A DNA stretch of 64,000 bases from Spongilla lacustris. Its lineage: Eukaryota > Porifera > Demospongiae > Spongillida > Spongillidae. The stretch lies in the NCBI GenBank assembly GCA_949361645.1, contig OX442419.1, positions 8,607,377 through 8,671,376 of the forward strand, read 5' to 3'. The notes under the pieces are model-generated. The model had not been told where the DNA came from. It did not search any database and saw only the letters and a list, made by a program, of their open reading frames with translations. The position numbers and the translations under genes are program-made. This document shows positions 54,576 through 64,000 of the stretch, piece after piece (position 1 is the first letter of the stretch; every line of letters begins with the position of its first letter).

Positions 54576-55180
54576 TTGGAATCTTGAAAGTCTTTAAGAA
54601 CCAGAACCTAGATGGATTCCTTGTTGAAGGCCAGTGCTGCAGCCTTTGCTGAAATATTTCAGGCACTAATAACTGGAATTGAGGAGATTTAATCAGTCAT
54701 GTTGAACACTTGAAGACATCCTTTTATCACATTACTGTTCCGCTAGTGATTGAAGTAAATGTGCTCTCAGTTGTTTTATTTTTGTGGATGTTGTTTATCA
54801 CCCAAAAAAATCAGATTTTGTTTAGCTTGCATGCTTTGTAGCACCTGCATTGAGATTAAACCAAAAAAACAAGCACTGATCTAGACATAAATAACAATAT
54901 GGTGATACAGGTACCTAAGATGTAAATCACCACTGAGACAAATCCAATAAATAAATAAAAAGAAATACGATGAGAACTTCAAATAATGTATGGTACACAA
55001 ATCTTTCACTATAGATCGAATTATGAGTTGAAGGAATGATTTTTTTTAAGAATTACATGTAAGGTCTAATACTGCACCATGGTGTGTGAGATCATAATTG
55101 GGCATCATGAAGGTCTTTAAGAACCAGAACCTAAAGGGATTCCTTTTTGAAGGCCAGTGCTGTAGCCTTTGCTGAAATTG
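54576..55180. repeat. Direct repeat pair of ~88 bp, 517 bp apart
   Basis: TCTTTAAGAACCAGAACCTA, (G/A)A(T/G)GGATTCCTT(G/T)TTGAAGG and following GCCAGTGCTG at about 54576-54663 recur at about 55093-55180. Confidence 0.75.
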
Positions 55181-56608
55181 CAGGTGATATACCTTGCTTG
55201 CAGGCACAGAATCACTATATGTCCTCTAGAAATTCATGATTCAAAATGCTGCCCGCTGATGGCTAAGTGTTGTTTTTGTTGGGCACTAAAGTAATAATTT
55301 ATTATTATTTTCCCCACCATCTGCACTGTTCCATGCATGCAGAACCTGCTTTCAAAGAAGAGCAGAAGAATAGATTGAGAGAAGGAAAAAGCTATAATAG
55401 TTCCAAATAGCTAGTGGTACACCTAATATGGTATGGAGACACCACCTTGCATGTCTTCAAAAACGGATGGAATATCAAGTACTAACATCCACCGAGAAGA
55501 ATAAAGACAAACTGCTTCTTGTTGGACCGGCTTGAAGTAAAGCTTGTCGAGTTACTTTAAAAAATGACAGGTGAGGGGTTTAAGGAACTTCTTATATCCT
55601 ATTTTCCAAAGGTAAAGGATTTGCAAACCACAAAAGGAGTGGATCTTGAACCGTTGACAACACCAGAAGTATTGAAACAGTAAAGGTACCTATAATGTAC
55701 CGTTGCAGTGGTACCTTGATTTACTAAATGTATATGAGTCTCCTCACAATGTATAAGCTTGATAATGTACACCCCGTAAATGTGCATGTATTTATAGATG
55801 GATGTTTGTCACACATTTGGGTACAGTTTTCCTGACTAACTACACACTAAGGTCATCATTAGTATATATGAGTAGCTACATGATTTATGAACCATTGAAA
55901 GGAGGGGATGACAAAAGCGCTGATGCGATAAATATATGCTTGCATATATTTCATTTTTGTAATGACGGCATTATTATTTGACAGCTGTAGCACTTAAAGC
56001 CACGAAAGGAGGCCCTTATTTGTGAATGGTATAGTTAGACAAAGACTATTTATTTACCTTATGATCTTAGGGAGATGTATCTGAAGAGGAGGTGAATGTG
56101 TTTTCAGTTGTGATTGATTTGAGCTTTTGACTTAGAAATTTCAGGAGGACATAATGATTCTGTGCATGTGTACCTGCAAACAAGGGATATATGTGTAGAT
56201 GGGCTATATATATATATATATGGTGCAGTAGAAGATTATTTTTAAAATCATTCTTTCAACCCAGAATTTTTCTGACGTTGATCTAGTGAAGGATATTGTG
56301 TCTGCAAACAAGGCTACTATATGTTATTTAAAGTTCTCATTGTATTTCATAACTAGAGGATTTACCTGATTAGATATAACCATATTGCTATTTATATCTA
56401 GACCAGTGAAGTACTATAATTAATGCTTTCTGTGTTGTTTGTTTTAAAAACATTTATCTAAATGCATCAGTATAAGTATATATTGTTGATGAAATAGCTT
56501 TAAGCTAATTTATCTTCTTAGGAACCACTGAGAATTGCAATTAGGCAAAACATTGTTTTCATTGATGCCAGGAAGCAAATAAACGTAGCTTTGATCCTTC
56601 TAGGCTGC
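55181..56608. other. No gene recognised
   Basis: AT-rich spacer of the large inverted-repeat structure. A 39-codon ORF at 55564 (MTGEGFKELLISYFPK) follows a plausible start but has no recognisable family. Confidence 0.4.
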
Positions 56609-57207
56609 TTAATCATAGATTGACGGTGGTATTGTGACTTAAGTCGATCGACTGACTTAAGTCACAAAGCTTAGTTACTAGCAATTGTATTCACCTGGTC
56701 TGTCAAAACTTAGTTACCTTTCATGTGGCAGATTATATACACTGATAGTATGGCTACAAAATCTATGAATGCTACAAAACCTATTAATCTCTACAGGACT
56801 GTCCCCTTCATCACTACAAAGCAGTGCATGACCTTTCTCTGTGCATGCTTTCAACTACACCTATGCACCACATGAAATAAAAACGTCAATTCAATCTCTT
56901 CACGTCTGATGCAGCTTATTTGGAGGTGTGTGGGAACACATTTTTTAATGACATTGTTGCCAAGCAAAGATACTAAACATACTGCAACTACAATAAGTAC
57001 ATGTATCTGCAGTGCATTTCTTACTGGCATTTGCTCTCTCCATTCACCAATCAGCACAAGACTGATTACATTCCTTAAGGTGTCAATGTAAGCCACTCCC
57101 CATATGATTTTTTTAGCCCATCAGAGGTGGATTTAGGCATCGCTATTTTGCCTGCGTCAGAATAGTTAATGGGGCACATTTATCCAAGCATGCAGGTATT
57201 CCCAAAC

Positions 57208-57327
57208 ACCACCCCCTCTTCCCTCCCTAACACCATCCCCTCTTCCCTCCCTAACACCACCCCCTCTTCCCTCACTAACACCACCCCCTCTTCCCTCCCT
57301 AACACTACCCCCTCTTCACCAATGCAT
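57208..57327. repeat. 24-bp C-rich tandem repeat, ~5 copies
   Basis: The unit ACCACCCCCTCTTCCCTCCC plus TAAC repeats every 24 bp with few changes. Confidence 0.85.
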
Positions 57328-57391
57328 TAGAGGCTCCAGAGTATATCTTCAATTAATGTTCTGTAGATGTTTCCATTTACATTTTTCATGG

Positions 57392-57492
57392 ACTGAAGGC
57401 TAACTGTAGCTGGGCTTGATGTTTGAAACTGTCTGGCAAAGCCAGGACCTGTTGTGGTAACAATTTACTACCAGCTACAGTTAGCCTTCAGT
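57392..57492. repeat. Stem-loop with 22-bp arms
   Basis: ACTGAAGGCTAACTGTAGCT, GG at 57392-57413 is perfectly inverted at 57471-57492. Confidence 0.85.
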
Positions 57493-58009
57493 GCATGCTG
57501 CACACTCTCACTTAAATGCACAACGTGCACATGTACTGGTATGGTGATTAGTGATGTGTATATGCCTATAATGCTCCCCCGAGTTTTCTGGACCACTCCA
57601 TACAGCTCTTTGTTGTAAACAGCCTACCAAATGCCTGTTTTGCTGGCTTTTCCCCCAGGACCTTGTTTGTATTGCATAATACATGATCCCACACCTCCAA
57701 ATGAGCTGCATCAGATGTGAAGGGACTGAATTTCATGGTATGTGTGGTTGAATCCATGCACAGAGCAAGGTCATGCAATGCTTTGTCCACACATGCATGT
57801 AGTGATGAAGGGGACAGTCCTGTAAAGATTAATAGGTTTTGTAGCATTCATAGATTTTGTAGCCATACTATCAGTGTATATAATCTGCCACATGAAAGGT
57901 AACTAAGTTTTGACAGACCAGGTGAATACAATTGCTAGTAACTAAGATTTGTGACTTACATGTAAGTCAGTCGACTTAAGTCACAATACCACCGTCAATC
58001 TATGATTAA

Positions 58010-59411
58010 GGTACTATACATATGTACTTTATGAGGTCAACATATGTACTTCTTCATGCACATGCAAATAATTAATGGTGTCCTTACTGGCATGCATGCA
58101 GGCACATCAGTTTTACTATCTAGGTGTAAACACTGCAATGTTCAGAATTGTGCAAGCTAAAGGTTCGTTTACAAAGTAACATTGCTGTTGATGTTTGTGA
58201 TATTCCTGATGATTTATTCCAAAGGTAGTAGAATGAGTCACATAGTATTGTACAAATAGATAGCTGTTTGTATGCAGCGAATGCACTGTTTGAGATTGGA
58301 AATAGCAAGATGCCATCACTAATAGAAACAACATAAGAGCTTTACTGCTAAACTATTATTGTACCATTAAATTTAAAGTAGCTATGGCTATGGTTCAATT
58401 CATAGAGAGATTTAAAACATTACGTGTGCATTGTTCTGTCACACTTCACCGACAACAGATTGAAACGCTATTTGGTTTATTATTATATATCTTTGTCTTC
58501 ACATTCCATTTTACGTTTCTTCATAGGGATGGATGCAATCCTTGCTATGGAATTTGACAAGGTGCCATTCATATCATTCCCAACAGCCGGCTTCAACTTG
58601 TGAAATGGAACTGAGGCAAGGATATGTTATAGGAAACGATGGATTTGATTTTAAGAGTGCATTTCATTTGTTATTGAGTATGTTATTTTCTGCATTTTAA
58701 CACTGTTCATTGATAGGCCGGCATCATGATTATCATAATTGTAAAAGCATAGATATACTGTAAAACAATCTCTTGTTGTAAATCTACCACATCAGTATAG
58801 TTAGTGAAATTGTTTTAAGCTAAACCAATGAGCCGGAATTGCAATTAGCTAGGCAGAAATTTGTTTTCAATGATGCCATGGTCAAAGCAAACAGAATCGA
58901 AGTAGCTTTATTGTATTGTGCTGTACTGTATGAGGTCATGCCACATACGTACTTAATCATGCACAAGCAAGGTATCCTTACTGGCATGCATGCAGTTTTG
59001 CTGTCTAGGTGTATACATTGCCAATGTAAATTGTGCAAGGATGTTGCGACCATCCTGTTCTTGCTGAAGTGGTGCACATCAGGTTCTAATACATATTCCT
59101 GATAATATAAGTGAGATTGTACAGATGTTAGTAGAAAAATGTGTCACATTGTATTGTACATGAAGTAGCTAAATCTTTACTTAACCTGCACATGCATAAA
59201 TAGATAATGGTTGCAAGAAATGATAGAGAGTTGTTTGGTGCTGATTATGCAGCAAATGCAAATAGCATAATGTCAATTGGCAATCACTAATACATTAGAA
59301 CATTACTTCAGGACAATTAAAGTTAAGCTTGAGCCTACTGTACAACTCAGACAGCACAGCTGATTTTGTTTTGCCCGATGTTATGGCAAGACGGGAGGCA
59401 AGCATTTGAAA
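58010..59411. other. Repeat debris, no gene
   Basis: 58360-58745 is a diverged direct copy of 62297-62830. 58830-58960 resembles 56520-56600 (GAATTGCAATTAG ... TTTTCAATGATGCC). No coding signal. Confidence 0.45.
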
Positions 59412-61900
59412 TTAATTTATGGCTTCTTTTCCCCAAGCACCATACGACTCTGCAACCAGAGGTATACAACACCACCCCAAGGCATTGCATTTGAGGTCAT
59501 TTTCTGTGTGTTTATGCTCTTCAGTGGACAACGCAGCTGCCACAGCTGACAATCCCGCTACTGATACAGTTTTAGGATTTAGCGGTGATGTCACTGAAAT
59601 ATCAAAGGCAGCTGGTTTACCAAGGGCCCAATTGGGTAGCAAAATGTCTGCAGGGCGTGAGTGGTCATGGTCTGAAGTACAGTTGCAGCCCGTCTCCACC
59701 ATCACACTCAAGTGGGCTCTACGGCAAGTCTCCACCAACACATTGCACAAATGGTTGTGACAGATGACCACGTCTCCTTTTTTGCATGTCGTGGCGTGGT
59801 GACCAAGGGGATCTAATGCACTGTTTGGGCATAGGGCACACTGGGAACCAATAGAGGTGTCTAAACTGAGCCACCACTTGACAGCTACCTGGAATACTGA
59901 AGGCTCAAGATGAAGGCCGAGACCTTCAGAAGGGACTACAGACAGCCAAGAAGCAGCATGCGAGGATGAGACTGACAACAGACAAGCCTTATCAGCAACA
60001 GAAGAAGCAATCAGGATGCTATTGAACTGATGGATATCAATCTTGCTCGAAAGTTGCTTTTGATGGACTGGAGATAAAACTAAACCATCAGTCTGAATTG
60101 CATCAGAAGGAGATATGGATGCATTAAATGTCTATGGAGCCATAGCCAGAGGAATATAGAGATGCAATGAATGCTGCAGGTGAGTGGCAGGACAGAGACC
60201 TCATGCCCAACCCTCCACTGCTTAGGCTTAGCTGGGCTTGCTGCCAGGCAACATCAGTTGTATCAACTGCAGTGCATGATGAAAAACATCTACGAACATC
60301 TTCATCAAAAAGCTCAAGAGAAGCCATAACAAGTGAAGGAGGAGTGGCACGGGCTAGATGTGCAAGCCGAAAGAACCCGCCACACATACGCAAGAGTGTT
60401 AAAGCAACCTGACGGTCCACTGCACCAACTTCCTCAAGTCTTTCAAGCAGGGGTCTTGCCTCTCAAAGGCTGAGCAAAAATCTTTGTCACCTATTGGAAT
60501 TCCCAAGATCTCAATTTTGGGATTGCAAGACTGTTTCATGTCAGATGGGAAAGATCTCAGATCACTTTGGCTGAAGAGCTCACATTCACAAAGAGGCCAA
60601 GTGATGGACCAATACCTTTGATCAATGCCAGTGCCCTATGTGGGACCAGCCAACACTCCATCATCATGATACCAGGCATCGAACTGAAGATGTGAACAAA
60701 CCTCATCTTTAATGATAGCAGAAATTAGTAAGTTCAAGACCAGGTCAAAAAAAAGAGGTCCTAGTAGATCCCCTTGCTGAACTCCAGATTCAGACTGCAG
60801 ATGACCCATTGTGCGCCATAACAAAGGATGTTGCCCATAGCACCAACAGGCCCAAGGGAGTAACTCTGGAAAGTGATTTTTAACTTCGATCAAGAGAGCT
60901 TGACGTGACACCAAATTAAATGCATTCTTCAGATCTACCTTAAGAACAACAAATTCAGTATCATACCAATGCTCCTCAACACATCTCCTCAGCCTATGAG
61001 CAATTTTCTCTGTGCCAAAAGGGCATGCCACCCCAAATTGATGTGGATGAAAAAACTCTGCTGCCTTGCATTTCACTGCAGCACACAGACACTTTCCTGT
61101 CAGGTGGCAGAGGGTTTCTCCAACAGCAATGGGCCGAACATCCAGGGGGCAATCAGGCTTAGATTTATTCAATGCAGTCAGGTTTCCACCAGCGAGGATG
61201 ACAGACAGTTGAGATGGGGCTCTTCCTGACGCAAGAAGATGAACAACTGCCTTGAGAGAAGACAGAACTGCCGTCTGAAAAGGAGAGTCTGCTGTATCAA
61301 TAAGATGCTGGACATGGAGACCATTAGGCCCAGCAGCAGTGAGTTTAGGAAATGATCTCAAAATGGCCATTATGTTAACACTAACATCAAATTCAGGTGC
61401 AGTAGGTGTGATAGGATGTTCACACTTGGGGTGCTATGTAAATAGTACTTCCATGTCTCTTCAGAATTTGTTGCAACACCTGATGAAACTAATGCCTGAC
61501 ATGCTTTGCCATAAAGACCATCTTGGGCAAGGGAGATGCTAAGATCACCAGTTGTTTTGAAGAGCTGTCCTTGGCATGATACAATTGGTTGAATGGTAAA
61601 GCACGGGCCGTTGCCATCCTCCACAATTCACTGAAGCTATCCTTTAACCAAAGGTCACAAAGAGCCTCAATGGGGACTGGTTTATTATGACGGCCTCCTC
61701 GCTTAGCACTTGGAAGGATGCACTTTGGAAGCTTCAATCAGGAATTTAAGGAGTTCTCAGAAACAACCCTCTGTAAGGATGAAGAGAGAGCTCTTGCGAA
61801 GGCATGCTTAGCACGGTTAGGAATAAATTGTATGGTGGCACATTTGAGGCTGAAAACGTCCTCTAGGGCAGCACTGGAGTTTAAATTTTAGGACTGGCTA
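59412..61900 (-). pseudogene. Non-LTR retrotransposon relic with restriction-like endonuclease
   Basis: Broken minus-strand ORF pieces in order. An N-terminal region at 61900-61489 (LEDVFSLKCATIQFIPNRAK, a TGA, then KLPKCILPSAKRGGRHNKPV). A reverse transcriptase at 61370-60636 with GPNGLHVQHL, VLKVDLKNAFNLVSRQALL, SGVQQGDLLGPLFFDLVL and catalytic YHDDGVL. A thumb-like piece at 60420-60124 (SSGGLGMRSLSCHSPAAF). A C-terminal domain at 59978-59412 with knuckle CALCPNSALDPLGHHATTC, then RPADILLPNW and KPAAFDISVTSP. A Cys knuckle followed by R-P-x-D ... D-x-x-V after the RT is the R2/NeSL/CRE-like arrangement (RLE class). Stops and frame changes make it inactive. Both ends are unclear. Confidence 0.65.
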
Positions 61901-62809
61901 CCAGGGGAGGCTAATACATATGATGTAGATTATATACATTTCAGACTGTGCGAGGACTGACGGGACAAGGTAACCAACTCTGAACAATGATGGCAAATAT
62001 AAAGACGTTTTCAACCAGGTGTTAGGGACATCACCAGGAAAATCCCTTTGGCATGACTGGTCATATGGGAGTGCCACATGGATGGAGCAATATGTTCCTT
62101 ACACCCTTGTACTGCACATGGTTTCCCTTCCGACAGCAATCCTCTCCAGATGGCTCCCATCTTAAAATTTAATTAACTGTAGCTATAGTGTGTTGTGTGT
62201 ATTACGCATTATTCATGTATTGTAAATATGATTGTAAATAGTATATGTTTTATTTGATATATAATTATTGTTTCTATGCATACCATTATGTTATGTAAAG
62301 TTAAAGTAGTTATGGATCAATTCATAGAGGGATTAAAAACATTATTTGTGCATTGTTCTGCCATACTTTACCCACAACAGATTGAAATGATATTTTGTTT
62401 ATGTATCAAAGTTTGTAGAGGTTAGTCCCATCTTGTATAGGAATTCATTTTTTTGTCTTCTTGACGTGAAATTGATTTCCAATGAGATTTAGAAGAGCAA
62501 GCTATCAGTTTTTAAATGAGGCAAACGGTATGTCTTGTCAAGGTACATGCATACGTGTTACCAACATTATCTTCCAGATGGAAAATTGCCACATGGGCGT
62601 TTGACCCAGTCCATTTTAATGACCCCACTGCAAGATTCCCAACAGCTGAAACTTGCAAAATGGAAATGAGGGGATGATATGGTGGAAGCAGTTATAGGAA
62701 ACGATGGATTTGGAATGTTATAAATTTCACGTGTGCCTTTGAATTGATGAGTGGGTTATTCTCTGCATTTGTTTACTAGCTCTGTTCATTAATAGGCATC
62801 ATGTTCATT
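61901..62809. other. Spacer and direct-repeat partner, no gene
   Basis: 62297-62830 repeats 58360-58745 in direct orientation (GTGCATTGTTCTG ... CCACAACAGATTGAAA). This brackets the retrotransposon relic. 61901-62180 may be the 5' part of that relic but shows no clear frame. Confidence 0.5.
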
Positions 62810-63168
62810 ATAATTATAGAAGCATAGATATAAGCTCTTGTTTTAATCTACCAGGAGCTACAAAGCATGGGAGCTAAACAATCTCATTTATTAATTTACA
62901 AAAACGAACAACCAACTGAGATTACCAATCACTAGTAATGAGATAAAAGGATATCTTCAAGTGTTCAACATGACTGATTAAATCTCCTCAATTCCAGTTA
63001 TTAGTGCCTGCAATATTTCAGCAAAGGCTGCAGCACTGGCCTTCAACAAGGAATCCATCTAGGTTCTGGTTCTTAAAGACTTTCATGATTCCAAATTATT
63101 GTTTGACCTGAATAACAAAGATATCAAAGAGCTCTCAATGGTACCTTATGCACACTTCTAGCTCCTTG

Positions 63169-63190
63169 CACACACACACACACACACACA

Positions 63191-63232
<42 letters not shown>

Positions 63233-63248
63233 CACACACCAACACACA
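63169..63248. repeat. (CA)n microsatellite in the right arm
   Basis: Interrupted CA repeats, the inverse counterpart of 54381-54501. It is shorter and has lost the uninterrupted run. Confidence 0.95.
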
Positions 63249-64000
63249 TGCATGCACGCACACAGAGGCTGGGTACATCAACATGTACCATTTAATATTT
63301 TTTTAAAGGTGCAGATGCATGTACAAAGAGATCAACTTAGATCAGTTGGATTGCTCTACAGATGAGAGGTAAAAACTATCAATAGCACACCTTATAAATA
63401 AACACACCCAAGACAACACTGCACACACTTCACAGACGTACACGCACATGCATATGCTAAGAGATTGTGATAACCTGATCAGTGGACTGAGCGCACACAC
63501 ACACATAAATGTCAGGTATGACTAATAGGTACTGTTGGTTTCCGTTCCGTGGTGCCAGAAGCGTGGCCGGAGACAGACGAGTGGTAGGCCTATTCGATAA
63601 ATCCGGCTGTACCCGTCACCTAACCCGATGAGATCCTTCAATATCAATGGTAGCTGCGAGAAATAAAGCCCGGAATCAGCTGAATGAGATGCACACAGCT
63701 GGATTGGAAATATAAAAAAAACTTACAAAGTAGGCCTTTGACCATAGGTCACTGACTTGCTAGTGCGCTACATATGATATTTTAAAGAAAGCTTGCTCAA
63801 AATCCCACGCCTCAAAAGCATTTCTTATATTTAAATGGTCAGGCTCCAAAGTTCTGTAAACTCAGTAAGAAACCGGATCCGGCCGCGGGTTTGGGTGGTA
63901 TTAGCATATTATGATTAGCTCGACTGCAATGCGCTAGCTGGACAATCGATCCGATGACCGCAATGGATTGATTCGGTCGTCATGATCGTTGCGGTGAGGA

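Larger units (their letters stand above)
56609..58009. mobile_element. TTAA-flanked foldback element, 1401 bp
   Basis: TTAA lies at both ends (56609-56612 and 58006-58009). Long inverted arms (about 56609-56935 and 57680-58009) start TCATAGATTGACGGTGGTAT. The centre has a C-rich 24-bp repeat and a separate hairpin. No transposase ORF. Target and foldback shape suggest a piggyBac/Kolobok-type non-autonomous element. Confidence 0.75.

Overview
This is eukaryotic DNA, probably from a marine invertebrate with a compact-intron genome. A sponge is my best guess, based on 54-73 bp introns, lineage-type secreted tyrosinases, and a mix of Ginger1, RAG1-like, hAT and TTAA-target DNA transposons. The species cannot be fixed from the sequence. 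There are no bacterial operons, CRISPR arrays or rRNA. The only intact host-type genes I can defend are two secreted tyrosinases. Almost everything else is mobile DNA or its debris.

Layout. 1-5.6 kb: two CCGG-flanked, Ginger-like non-autonomous elements. 7.5-13.5 kb: decayed transposase-like ORFs, a 24-bp minisatellite and G/C-tract elements. 15.4-17.1 kb (minus) and 28.0-29.8 kb (plus): two intact tyrosinases, head to head about 11 kb apart. The DNA between them holds a hAT-like element with a perfect 66-bp palindrome, a hAT remnant, a TTAA-flanked element and a hAT-like MITE.

30.3-64 kb: a nest built on a third, destroyed tyrosinase (minus strand). Its segments lie at 39285-39386, 43797-43957 and 51808-52315. 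Each join restores the reading frame once the insertion and one target-site copy are removed. Two inserts start with CAC and have 4-bp target duplications: 39387-43796 (target GATT in gene sense) and 43958-51807 (target GGAG). The first encodes a 12-exon RAG1-like transposase with the vertebrate RAG1 order: Cys-rich N-terminus, RING, zinc finger, and a core with three candidate acidic residues. One TAA nonsense codon lies just before the third acidic residue. The second carries a decayed RING/zinc-finger remnant of the same kind and is itself split by a young Ty3/Gypsy element with identical LTRs. Downstream of the tyrosinase stop, a TTAA-flanked element has two different Ginger1 transposons side by side in its left inverted repeat. 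One has a complete integrase plus OTU protease gene. The other is deleted and has a Ulp1-type protease whose catalytic cysteine is replaced by phenylalanine. The N-terminal side of the tyrosinase is cut by a very large inverted-repeat structure (about 52.34 kb to beyond 64 kb) that contains a TTAA foldback element and a degenerate restriction-like-endonuclease non-LTR retrotransposon.

The most interesting object is the RAG1-like transposon with RSS-like CAC termini, its decayed relative next door in the same gene, and the apparently complete Ginger1-OTU element. All alignments to known families were done by eye and from memory; no database search was run.
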